Shown here one piece after another: positions 9,279 to 17,098 of a stretch of DNA of 64,000 nucleotides; the stretch's first letter is position 1; the number at the start of each line of letters is the position of its first letter. Under the pieces are notes generated by a model. It saw only the letters and a program-made list of their open reading frames with translations, searched no databases and was not told the origin of the DNA. The stretch spans positions 124,001 through 188,000 of the forward strand of contig NZ_NJNQ01000003.1 in assembly GCF_002742445.1 (NCBI RefSeq). The letters are read 5' to 3'. Origin of the DNA: Bifidobacterium sp. N4G05. GTDB lineage: Bacteria; Actinomycetota; Actinomycetes; Actinomycetales; Bifidobacteriaceae. A program made the position numbers and the translations under genes.

Positions 9279-9698
9279 GTGAATGAAAGAGAAAGAATTA
9301 TTCACTTATGGTTTGAAATGTGGCTTACAAAACAGGATTTAGGTATTGATAATATTTTTGCAGAAGATGTAATTTATACTGAAAGTTGGAGTCCAAAATA
9401 TAATAACCGTCAAATCGTAAAGCACTGGTTTCAGGAATGGAATACCCGTGGCAAAGTCGTTGCTTGGGAAATCAAACAATTTTTCCACAAAGGAAATCAG
9501 ACGATTGTGGAGTGGTATTTCAAAAATGAAATGAACAATGGGAGCATAGAGGAATTTGATGGAATTTCCCTGGTTGAATGGACAAAGGATAATAAAATAA
9601 AATCATTGAAAGAGTTTGGTTGCAATTTGAATAATTATAATCCTTATGAGCATAGTGACTTGCCCGAATTTAGGGACGAAAGAGCAAGTTGGTTTTAA
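9279..9698 (+). CDS. NTF2/SnoaL-like small protein on foreign DNA
   Basis: A 139-residue protein with the cone-shaped NTF2-like pattern: N-terminal helix ERERIIHLWFEMWLTKQ, DNIFAEDVIYTESWSPKY, then strands VVAWEIKQFFHKGNQTIVEWYF and GISLVEWTKDNKIKSLKEFG. Such proteins bind or convert small polar molecules; the substrate is unknown. Codon use is strongly AT-biased, unlike every neighbour, pointing to a low-GC Firmicute origin. I chose GTG 9279, with GAGG 9 nt upstream, over the in-frame GTG 9264. The frame is intact although everything around it is broken, so it may still be expressed. Confidence 0.7.
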   Translation: MNERERIIHLWFEMWLTKQDLGIDNIFAEDVIYTESWSPKYNNRQIVKHWFQEWNTRGKVVAWEIKQFFHKGNQTIVEWYFKNEMNNGSIEEFDGISLVEWTKDNKIKSLKEFGCNLNNYNPYEHSDLPEFRDERASWF

Positions 9699-9756
9699 TA
9701 TTAGGAATCAATAGCGTCCATTTTATCGGAAAACATTTAGGACGGACAGGCAAAGC

Positions 9757-10005
9757 AATGCGCGTAGACATGCGCTTGGAACGCCGGTGACGTTGCAGGT
9801 CAATGCGAATCCTTCACAAGGAGTGCATGTGCATGTCAGCAATCCGACGATATCGCAATCTCATCCCGATACGGCAAATCCAAGGAAGGGGGCTGGACTT
9901 CCCAGTTTGGCGGAACGTGTTCGGAGAGCTGGTGGAGCATGCCAATATGGTTTTGACCAACATAACGTCTTCCACCTTGATGTGCGACTACCATGGGTTG
10001 GGTGA
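9757..10005 (+). pseudogene. NarL-type sensor histidine kinase, 3' part (HATPase domain)
   Basis: This is the rest of the kinase interrupted at 7625. It opens with the N-box remainder NARRHALGTPVTLQVN and has the G-box region GAGLPSLAERVRRAGG. It ends in HLDVRLPWVG. Its TGA stop overlaps the GTG start of the response regulator remnant (GTGA at 10002-10005), the usual coupling of such pairs. Without the 5' part it has no start signal and no phospho-acceptor domain. Confidence 0.8.
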
Positions 10006-10381
10006 GCACCGAGCGTAACCATGACGAGCAGCCGATCACCGTCGGCGTGATTGATGATGATCCGATGATCTGCCAGATGATGCGTTTGATTTTGGAGGAT
10101 TATTCCTCCGGACGCATCAGCGCTGTGTTCACCTGCACCAGCAACAGACTCAGTCCCGACGTGACGAAGCACGCGCCATGCTCGACGCTTTGCCGGAGCG
10201 CGAACGTGAAGCGGTCATCCTCGCGGCCGAAGGATTCGCAAATGCAGAAATCAGTGAAAGAATGTTCATTTCCGAACGCACGGTCAAAGCGCATCTTTCA
10301 TCAGCCGCAGACAAACTCTACATGGGCCGCGTGCAAATGGCCCGCCTAGTGGAACGCGCCAACCTGCCGCCACGACTATGA
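10002..10381 (+). pseudogene. NarL/LuxR response regulator with internal deletion
   Basis: Translation from GTG 10002 gives the receiver start ITVGVIDDDPMICQMMRLILEDYSSGRISAVF, with its acidic pocket DDDP. The frame then leaves the family at about 10135. From about 10150, in another frame, TQSRRDEARAMLDALPERERE leads into a complete LuxR helix-turn-helix: LAAEGFANAEISERMFISERTVKAHLSSAADKL. The middle of the receiver, including the phospho-Asp, the switch residues and the linker, is missing (expected total about 210 residues). No functional regulator can be made, although an HTH-only peptide from ATG 10178 is possible. Confidence 0.8.
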
Positions 10382-10433
10382 CATCACACACTCGTACACT
10401 TGAACACAGAGCAACGCAACGAGGGGGAACGCC

Positions 10434-12545
10434 ATGTCAATCAACGCAACGGAAAAACCATTAGGCAAGATTTTCACTTCGGATTACCGATTCGTCATCC
10501 CATCATTCCAACGCGCGTACACCTGGCAAACAGAAAACATCGCGCAACTGGTCACCGATCTGCAGGACGCATGCCACGACCCGGACACGCCGTATTTCCT
10601 CGGATCGCTGATCCTCGTCCATGATGGACAAACCAAATACCAAGTCATCGATGGACAGCAACGCCTCATCTCACTTTCCATCATCATTTCCGTACTACGA
10701 GAACTGGAAGATGACCCCGAACTCATCGAAAGCCTCAACGACCTCATCGTCGAACCAGGAGACAAACTACGCGGTATCAAAGCCGAGCCGCGCCTCAAAC
10801 TACGCGAACGCGACACCAATTTCTTCCGCATGTACGTGCAGGAAGGAGATCTGGAGGGACTGTTCGACCTGCGCGACAACGACATCGAATCGCACGCGCA
10901 ACGCAACATCGCCATCAACACCAGACAAGTATTCGACGAACTCGCGAAAATGCCAACCCAAGACCGCCGCGCATTCGCCTCATATCTCGTCAACGAAGTC
11001 ACCCTCGTCATCGTAACCACCGACGATCTCGCCGGCGCACACCGTATTTTCGACGTCATGAACATGCGCGGGGTGCCCCTCACCGCATCCGACGTATTCA
11101 AAGCAAGAACCATTGCGGAAATCTCCCCAGTCGCACGCAACGCCTATGCCTCCCGCTGGGACGACATCATGGATCCGCTCGGCGATGACGCACAAACACT
11201 CGAAGCGTTCTTCAGCGACATCCACCTCATCATCTCGCATAAAGCCGTCTGCACGCAACTGCTTGAGGAATTCCGCAAAGACGTACTCAAACCGTACGTC
11301 AAGAAACAGAACGTCATCTCCTTCATCGACGATCTGCTAGCCCCCTACGCCAACGCCTGGCGCATCATCGGCCACCCGACCGACGCCAACCTGCCAGATG
11401 ACATCATCGGTCAACTCGTCGCACTCAACGACTACCAGACCACCGACTGGAAACCGGTGGCCATGTGGGCGCTCGTCAACTCCATCCGCAACCTCGGCAA
11501 CCCCGGCACACGCATATTCTCTACTCCAGGCACACACGCGCCAACAGCCACACGCACCTCGAAAAAAGACCTCGAAGAACCACAGCTGCACGACCTCGAG
11601 CGACTCCACGACGTACTCGCGGCCCTGGAACGCGCAACCGGCGTAGATAGTCTCAACAGACAAACCCCACTCAGCCGCCGCACACGCTCAGCCAGCACCA
11701 TCCGCGACCTCGACAAAAACCACACCATCCAACAAATCCGAGGACTGCTCATCACCGACGAAGACCGCCGCAGCGCGCTCGCCCACCTGCGTGGCGAGTT
11801 GCAGACCAGTCCCGCCATGAAGAAACTGCTGCTGGTGCGTGCCAACGAGCAACGAGCCGGGCATCGTATCATCCGCCCACGTAGCCTCAATGCTTTGCCG
11901 ATTATGCCAGAGCAGGTAGCTTCTGATTCATCGTTCGCCACATGGCCTGAAGCGACGCGCGACCATTGGGCCAACCGCATCGGCAATCTTGCGCTCAGCC
12001 AGGCCAACGACAAGCAGATCGCAGAATTGGCCTCTTATGAGGACCGTCGTGACCGCATGCTGCTGTCCCCGAGTTCCAAACGGTTCCCACTCACCGCGGA
12101 ACTGGCCGATATCGCGGACTGCACGCCTCAAACCCTGCAGTATCGGCAGGATGAGGCCGTTCGTCTGATCGCCGACTATTGGAATATCCGTTATGATGCC
12201 GAACGCAATGATCTGTCCACGTTCAGCGAGGAATCGTTGAGGGTTAAGGATACGTCCACCTCGCCTACGTCCAAACGTGTGTCCATCACGCAGGTGCTTG
12301 AGGCAGGTCTGCTTATTCCTGGCGAAACGCTGGTGTGGGATCGGCCTCGCAAGGGCGAACGTTGGGTAGTGACCGTCACCGCGGAAGGCAAGCTGCGCAT
12401 GGATGACGGCAACGAATATTCCACGCCGACCGCGGCCGCACGCGCCGTCGGCGGCAGTTCGGCGGGATTGACCGTGTGGAAGCGCACGTCGAACGGCCAA
12501 AAGCTCAGCGATGTGTGGAAGACCTATCGTCTGCGCACACGCTAA
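10434..12545 (+). CDS. GmrSD-type DUF262/DUF1524 protein with C-terminal RAMA domain
   Basis: 703 residues. The DUF262 domain begins at the N-terminus with the motif VIDGQQRL at 71-78, thought to act in nucleotide hydrolysis in GmrSD-type (type IV) restriction systems that attack modified DNA. A DUF1524-like nuclease region follows around 480-580, with IGNLALS and the DRRDRMLLSPSSKRFPLT stretch. The usual His of the HNH-type motif (E-H-I-x-P) is Pro489 in ALPIMPEQ here, so cleavage activity is doubtful. The last 90 residues (ITQVLEAGLLIPGETL... to the C-terminus) match the RAMA domain, associated with adenine-methylation recognition. It stands alone, just after the decayed two-component genes. 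Confidence 0.78.
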   Translation: MSINATEKPLGKIFTSDYRFVIPSFQRAYTWQTENIAQLVTDLQDACHDPDTPYFLGSLILVHDGQTKYQVIDGQQRLISLSIIISVLRELEDDPELIESLNDLIVEPGDKLRGIKAEPRLKLRERDTNFFRMYVQEGDLEGLFDLRDNDIESHAQRNIAINTRQVFDELAKMPTQDRRAFASYLVNEVTLVIVTTDDLAGAHRIFDVMNMRGVPLTASDVFKARTIAEISPVARNAYASRWDDIMDPLGDDAQTLEAFFSDIHLIISHKAVCTQLLEEFRKDVLKPYVKKQNVISFIDDLLAPYANAWRIIGHPTDANLPDDIIGQLVALNDYQTTDWKPVAMWALVNSIRNLGNPGTRIFSTPGTHAPTATRTSKKDLEEPQLHDLERLHDVLAALERATGVDSLNRQTPLSRRTRSASTIRDLDKNHTIQQIRGLLITDEDRRSALAHLRGELQTSPAMKKLLLVRANEQRAGHRIIRPRSLNALPIMPEQVASDSSFATWPEATRDHWANRIGNLALSQANDKQIAELASYEDRRDRMLLSPSSKRFPLTAELADIADCTPQTLQYRQDEAVRLIADYWNIRYDAERNDLSTFSEESLRVKDTSTSPTSKRVSITQVLEAGLLIPGETLVWDRPRKGERWVVTVTAEGKLRMDDGNEYSTPTAAARAVGGSSAGLTVWKRTSNGQKLSDVWKTYRLRTR

Positions 12546-12608
12546 GAGTGGTATCCGTTGGTCGCTTGCGTGGGTGCCATTGGCCAGCGGTCATTTACTG
12601 ACGGTCGC

Positions 12609-13271
12609 TTATTGGCAGGCCAGCCATTCGACGGCAAGCTTCGTTCGATTCGTGATGTTGGTTTTCGCGAGAATGTCGCTGATGCGATTGCGTACCGTAC
12701 CTTCGCTTAAGAACAGTTTCGCGGCGATCTCCCGATTATCGTAGCCTTCGGCGACCAGTTGCAGCACGTCGCGCTCCCGTTCGGTGAGATTCGTGAAACG
12801 GCCCGGAAACTGAGCCACTTCGCTCTTATGCGCTTGTGAAACGTCGTTCCGTGCTGGACTGGTATTGCCGACGTGCAGTTTCTGCAACACCTGTGTCCCC
12901 ATGACGACCTGCCCTGCCATCACCGACTGCACTGCGGGAATTACCGATGAGACATCCTGTTTGATCAGATAGCCTTTGGTGCCGATTTCCAGCGCTTTGG
13001 CGATATACGACTCGTCCGCGAATGTGGTGAGGATCAGGATTTTCGCATTCGGATGGGCGTCGATGATCTTGCGTGACGCAGTGAGCCCATCCATGACCGG
13101 CATCTGCACGTCGATCAGGAGCACGTCCGGATTATCGTCTTCATATCGGTCCACCGCGGTTTCGCCATCGCAGGCCGTCCATGCGATGTCGGCGGTGCCT
13201 GTCGCCTTGAGGATCGTGGACAGCGACGAGCATACGATCGGATCATCATCGACGATTGCGACTCGCGTCAT
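12609..13271 (-). CDS. NarL/LuxR-family response regulator
   Basis: 220 residues. The receiver domain has the acidic pocket DDD at 8-10, phospho-acceptor D54 (LLIDVQMPVMDG), T82/T83 and K104. The C-terminal LuxR HTH is FTNLTERERDVLQLVAEGYDNREIAAKLFLSEGTVRNRISDILAKT. The start overlaps the kinase stop by 4 nt, so the pair is co-translated. The divergently transcribed ABC-2 exporter next door is the most likely target, as in many Gram-positive peptide- or antibiotic-sensing cassettes; that link is inferred from position. Confidence 0.93.
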   Translation of the reverse strand: MTRVAIVDDDPIVCSSLSTILKATGTADIAWTACDGETAVDRYEDDNPDVLLIDVQMPVMDGLTASRKIIDAHPNAKILILTTFADESYIAKALEIGTKGYLIKQDVSSVIPAVQSVMAGQVVMGTQVLQKLHVGNTSPARNDVSQAHKSEVAQFPGRFTNLTERERDVLQLVAEGYDNREIAAKLFLSEGTVRNRISDILAKTNITNRTKLAVEWLACQ

Positions 13272-14590
13272 ACGTTCTCCTTCGTTGCCATATGCGTTGC
13301 CGTGCTATTGTCCGTTTTGGGAATGGACACAAACACCCGCCACCCTTCATGATAAGGGCCGCACACCGCTGTGCCACCGAGGGCGCGCGCACGTTCCTCG
13401 ATATCGGCCAATCCAATGCCTGTATCTCCTTGCATCGCCTCCTTGCGAACGGCACTGCGGAACTGGTGGATGCGGACGGAAGTCTCCCCCATCATGCTGG
13501 CGTCTCTTTCCTGGGAGCCATCGCTCCACAAGGCCCCGTCATCCTGTATACGCAACTGCCATAGCGCAGGAAAATCACGCAAAACGATATCGACGTTGCG
13601 CGCCATACTGTGACGGATCGTATTGTTCAACGCCTCACGAATCGTCGTGGCGAAACAGCGTGACACCGCGGCCGGAGCCGCATCAATGCCGTTGCTCAAC
13701 ATGACCTTCACTCCACTGGAACCATCAAAACCATGTGCGGAGGCTTCGATCTGCGCCACGAAATCCGTGCCTTCGTCCTTCAGATCATGCACCGCGCCTC
13801 GCACCAATGTCATCGCCTCGCCCACAGTGTCGCGAATCTGCGCGAATCCTTGAGCCGCCTGTTCCTGTCCGGAAATCTGCGCCACCACCTGCGACGCTTC
13901 GGACTGCATGATGGCGCGGGTGAGCATATGACCGACGTTGTCGTGGATTTCCCGTGCTATGCGCGTACGTTCCGCAAGCGTGGCCGCACGTACCGAGGCG
14001 GCGCGATCCTCCTCGCTTTCCGCCAATTGCGAGCGCAACCGACGTATCTGGTCGCGTCTGGAATCTTGGAGTCTCTTGTTTTGCCATGCAAGTTCGATGT
14101 TGCGGGCGCATAGCATGCCGACCGCGAATCCTAATATCATGTGCAGGATCAGCAGCGCGGCGACCATTGGAGAGTTTTCGTTCGTGCTTGCACCGTGGCA
14201 ACGAAGCATCGACGCCACGGCAGGAGCGAGCCATGCCCATCGCACGACAATCCGTATGATTCTCGGCAAGATGTGGTGCGGTCTTGATGCTTGCTGACGT
14301 TGGATAGCGTATTGCCGGTCGGCGTCATGTGAGGCTGCAGGCAACATGGCTACATTGTATGCGGCGATCGGCACCATCGCGCACCATGAAGGCATGATGC
14401 AGGCGCCGCAGTCCAACACCAGCAATAGGGCAGCGTTCCATACCGACGAGCGTGCATACTCCCCCACTGAGGCGCAGCAGATGGCCAGTAACGCTCCACA
14501 TACCAGTTCGGCTGACGCATCTCCTGTCATATATAGATTCGCAATCAACGCGAACGCCAGGAAAATGGCTTGGAACATCAATCGCAACAT
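13268..14590 (-). CDS. NarL-type sensor histidine kinase with Cys-rich membrane domain
   Basis: 440 residues from ATG 14590, chosen because GGAGG lies 5 nt upstream; an in-frame ATG at 14602 is the alternative. About 160 residues of membrane sensor come first. They are unusually cysteine-rich: C31, C38, C39, C61, C64, C70, C131 and C161. A coiled linker precedes the HisKA_3 domain with H216 in ERTRIAREIHDNVGH. The HATPase domain has the N-box IREALNNTIRHS and G-box GDTGIGLADIEERARALGG. It pairs with the adjacent response regulator. The clustered cysteines hint at redox or metal sensing, but this is only inference. Confidence 0.92.
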   Translation of the reverse strand: MLRLMFQAIFLAFALIANLYMTGDASAELVCGALLAICCASVGEYARSSVWNAALLLVLDCGACIMPSWCAMVPIAAYNVAMLPAASHDADRQYAIQRQQASRPHHILPRIIRIVVRWAWLAPAVASMLRCHGASTNENSPMVAALLILHMILGFAVGMLCARNIELAWQNKRLQDSRRDQIRRLRSQLAESEEDRAASVRAATLAERTRIAREIHDNVGHMLTRAIMQSEASQVVAQISGQEQAAQGFAQIRDTVGEAMTLVRGAVHDLKDEGTDFVAQIEASAHGFDGSSGVKVMLSNGIDAAPAAVSRCFATTIREALNNTIRHSMARNVDIVLRDFPALWQLRIQDDGALWSDGSQERDASMMGETSVRIHQFRSAVRKEAMQGDTGIGLADIEERARALGGTAVCGPYHEGWRVFVSIPKTDNSTATHMATKENV

Positions 14591-14824
14591 GCCATCCTCC
14601 ATTGTCGCCGCCCAACGTGGTCACGTCTTATCAGCGTAGTGCACGATGCCGTCGTTACCGTCCCGCTTTGCCTCGAAGATGACATTTGTCACCTTTTGCC
14701 CGTTCGTCTCGCATCGTATTTCATGACTGCAAACACTGTGTTGTTCCTCTTTCATCGGAGAGAATGGAATCATCATCGAACAACGGCCGCCATCGTCGGT
14801 GGAACATGTGAGTAAGGAGTTGCT

Positions 14825-15823
14825 ATGAGCGGGCATATGGAACGCGGTACTGATGAGCGTTTCGGTAGCGCGGTCAAGGTGTCGAAGCTGGTCAAACGGT
14901 ATGGGGATATGCTTGCGCTTGACTATTTCGACCTTGACGTGCGTGAAGGTGAGATTTTCGGTTTGCTTGGCCCGAATGGTTCAGGCAAGACCACTGCGAT
15001 TAATTGCATTCTCGCATTGCTTACGTTCGATGAGGGTACGGTGCGCGTGTTCGGCGAACCGATAGGCCCGACCAGTTATGCGCTGAAACGTCGCATTGGC
15101 ATTGTGCCTCAGAATGTTGCCGTGTTCAACGAGCTGACCGTTGAGGAGAATATCGATTATTTCTGCTCATTGTATGTTCCCGACAGGGCTCGTCGCCATG
15201 CGATGGTTGAGGATGCGCTGGATTTCGTGGGCTTGCGCGATTACCGCAAGTTCCGTCCGTCGAAACTGTCGGGAGGTTTGCTTCGTCGATTGAACATCGC
15301 ATGCGGTGTGGCGCATAAGCCGGATCTGATTTTCTTCGACGAGCCGACCGTTGCCGTCGACCCGCAGAGCCGCAATGCGATTCTGGAAGGCATTCAGCGG
15401 CTTAACCGCGAAGGCGCGACGGTGATTTACACGAGCCACTACATGGAGGAGGTCGAACAGATCTGCGACCGCATTCTCATCATGGACCACGGCAGGCATC
15501 TGGCATTGGGCACTGCCGACGAGTTGAAGACGATGATCGACACCGGCGAACGTATCAGCGTGGAAACCGATGACTTGGGCGGTACTCACGATGAGTCCGG
15601 CATAAGGAAGACGTTGGAAGAGCTGAGAGCGCTGCCATGTGTGGTCGGCGCCGATTATGACGGTCACGAATTGACGGTGCGTTGCCGCAGAGGCGACCAC
15701 AATCTTCTTGACGTGCTGACGTTGCTGAAAACCAACGGCACGAATATCGGGCATCTTTCCTCTCGGCAGCCGACGCTGAACGACGTGTTCCTCGAGCTGA
15801 CCGGCACCGCGTTGCGCGACTAG
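14825..15823 (+). CDS. ABC-2 exporter ATP-binding protein
   Basis: 332 residues. Walker A GPNGSGKTT lies at 49-57, the Q-loop in VPQNV near 95, signature LSGGLLRR at 148-155, and Walker B LIFFDEP at 168-174, followed by PTVAVDPQSR. A C-terminal extension of about 100 residues is typical of drug/lantibiotic exporter ATPases. AAGGAG lies 7 nt before ATG 14825. It heads a three-gene operon with two ABC-2 permeases and is transcribed away from the two-component pair. The likely role is export of, or resistance to, a membrane-active compound. Confidence 0.93.
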   Translation: MSGHMERGTDERFGSAVKVSKLVKRYGDMLALDYFDLDVREGEIFGLLGPNGSGKTTAINCILALLTFDEGTVRVFGEPIGPTSYALKRRIGIVPQNVAVFNELTVEENIDYFCSLYVPDRARRHAMVEDALDFVGLRDYRKFRPSKLSGGLLRRLNIACGVAHKPDLIFFDEPTVAVDPQSRNAILEGIQRLNREGATVIYTSHYMEEVEQICDRILIMDHGRHLALGTADELKTMIDTGERISVETDDLGGTHDESGIRKTLEELRALPCVVGADYDGHELTVRCRRGDHNLLDVLTLLKTNGTNIGHLSSRQPTLNDVFLELTGTALRD

Positions 15824-15853
15824 TGGAAACCATAATCTGAAAGGTTTGGCATT

Positions 15854-17098
15854 ATGCTGCAGACACTGCTGGTCAATCTGAAACTTCATTTCAGGGAAAA
15901 GTCGTCACTGTTCTGGCTGTTCGCTTTTCCCATCATTCTGGCGACCATGTTCAACGGCATGTTCGGCAATATCGCAGAAAGTTACGAATTGCACACGATC
16001 GATGTCGTCGTGGTCGACAATGACGATTGGCGTGCCTCCCCTGGCGCGCAAACGTTGGTTGACGGCATTTCGTCCGGCTCCGACGGCGATCATGAAAAGG
16101 CCGATAGTGGTGATGGTGCCATGCCAAAGCTCATCACGGCTACGAAAACCAGCTCAGTGCAGGCCGCGAATCAGCTGCTTTCCGACGGGAAGGCGCAAGG
16201 CGCGCTATCCGTCGACGGCGAAGGGAAACTGCAGTTGGCCATTTCACAGGCCACGCAATCGTCCGTCACGGATGTGATGGCATCAAGCAGCGGCTTGGAC
16301 ATTTCCCTGACGGTATTGGGCAATATCGTGGACTTGTACAATCGCAACACCGACGTGGTGGTCAATGCCGTGCAGCATAATCCGTCGGCTTTGCTGGATG
16401 ACGCATTCACCGGCAGTATCGGATCGTCAAGCGGGTTCACGAAAGAAATCCAGTTGACGAATTTCAAACCGAGCAGCACCGCACGCTACTATTACGCGCT
16501 GCTTGGCATGGTTGCGATGATGGCCATGAATTTAGCCGTGAACGTGGTATCGATGGCGCAGGCGAATCTTTCGACGCTTGGCATCCGACGTTCCGTCGCT
16601 CCCCTGCCGAAATTGCAGCAGTTACTTGCCGGTTTTCTTTCCAGCTGGATCTGCTCGTTCCTAAGTCTGACCGTGGACATGCTGTACATCCGTTTCGGTT
16701 GTCAGATCTCCCTTGGCGGCCGTGAATGGGCAGGTTTGTGCGCATGTTTGATGGCATCGTTCGCCACGAGCGCGTTTGGCACATTAATCGGCGCATTGCC
16801 GGGTATTCCCGCAGGCGCCAAGCAGGGATTGTGCACGGCTCTGGCTTGCATTCTTTCACTGTTTTCCGGTTTGTATGGTTCGTTCGCCATGGCTCTGAGC
16901 GATCAGATAGCGCAGCACGCGCCCATATTGAGCACATTGAATCCGGCACAGCAGGTAACGAACCTGTTCTACGACATTCTGTATTACGACAGTTTCCGGC
17001 CGTTCCTCACCACGGTGGGCGTGCTGGCTGCAATGAGCCTGGTCTGCCTTGCTGTGGCGACCGTTCTGTTGAGGAGGCAGCGCTATGAACACCTGTAA
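15854..17098 (+). CDS. ABC-2 type permease (first subunit)
   Basis: 414 residues. One N-terminal helix (SSLFWLFAFPIILATMFNGMFG) is followed by a large extracytoplasmic domain of about 180 residues. Five more helices make up the C-terminal half (YYYALLGMVAMMAMNLAVNVVSMA and onward). This is the ABC2_membrane_3 layout. Its end overlaps the next permease by 14 nt, so the two probably form a heterodimer with the upstream ATPase. Confidence 0.9.
   Translation: MLQTLLVNLKLHFREKSSLFWLFAFPIILATMFNGMFGNIAESYELHTIDVVVVDNDDWRASPGAQTLVDGISSGSDGDHEKADSGDGAMPKLITATKTSSVQAANQLLSDGKAQGALSVDGEGKLQLAISQATQSSVTDVMASSSGLDISLTVLGNIVDLYNRNTDVVVNAVQHNPSALLDDAFTGSIGSSSGFTKEIQLTNFKPSSTARYYYALLGMVAMMAMNLAVNVVSMAQANLSTLGIRRSVAPLPKLQQLLAGFLSSWICSFLSLTVDMLYIRFGCQISLGGREWAGLCACLMASFATSAFGTLIGALPGIPAGAKQGLCTALACILSLFSGLYGSFAMALSDQIAQHAPILSTLNPAQQVTNLFYDILYYDSFRPFLTTVGVLAAMSLVCLAVATVLLRRQRYEHL

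Larger units (their letters stand above)
7626..9756. mobile_element. 2.1-kb fragment of a Firmicutes-type integrative element inside a histidine kinase gene
   Basis: Joining 7625 to 9757 restores the kinase frame exactly (codon ACC followed by AAT, giving EGLT|NARRHA), which defines the insert. It holds a decayed toprim/AAA primase-helicase gene of the type carried by conjugative elements of gut clostridia, and an AT-rich NTF2-like gene. No integrase, transposase, terminal inverted repeat or convincing target duplication is visible. It is therefore a remnant or passenger fragment rather than a complete element. Base composition differs sharply from the surroundings in the right half. Confidence 0.75.
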
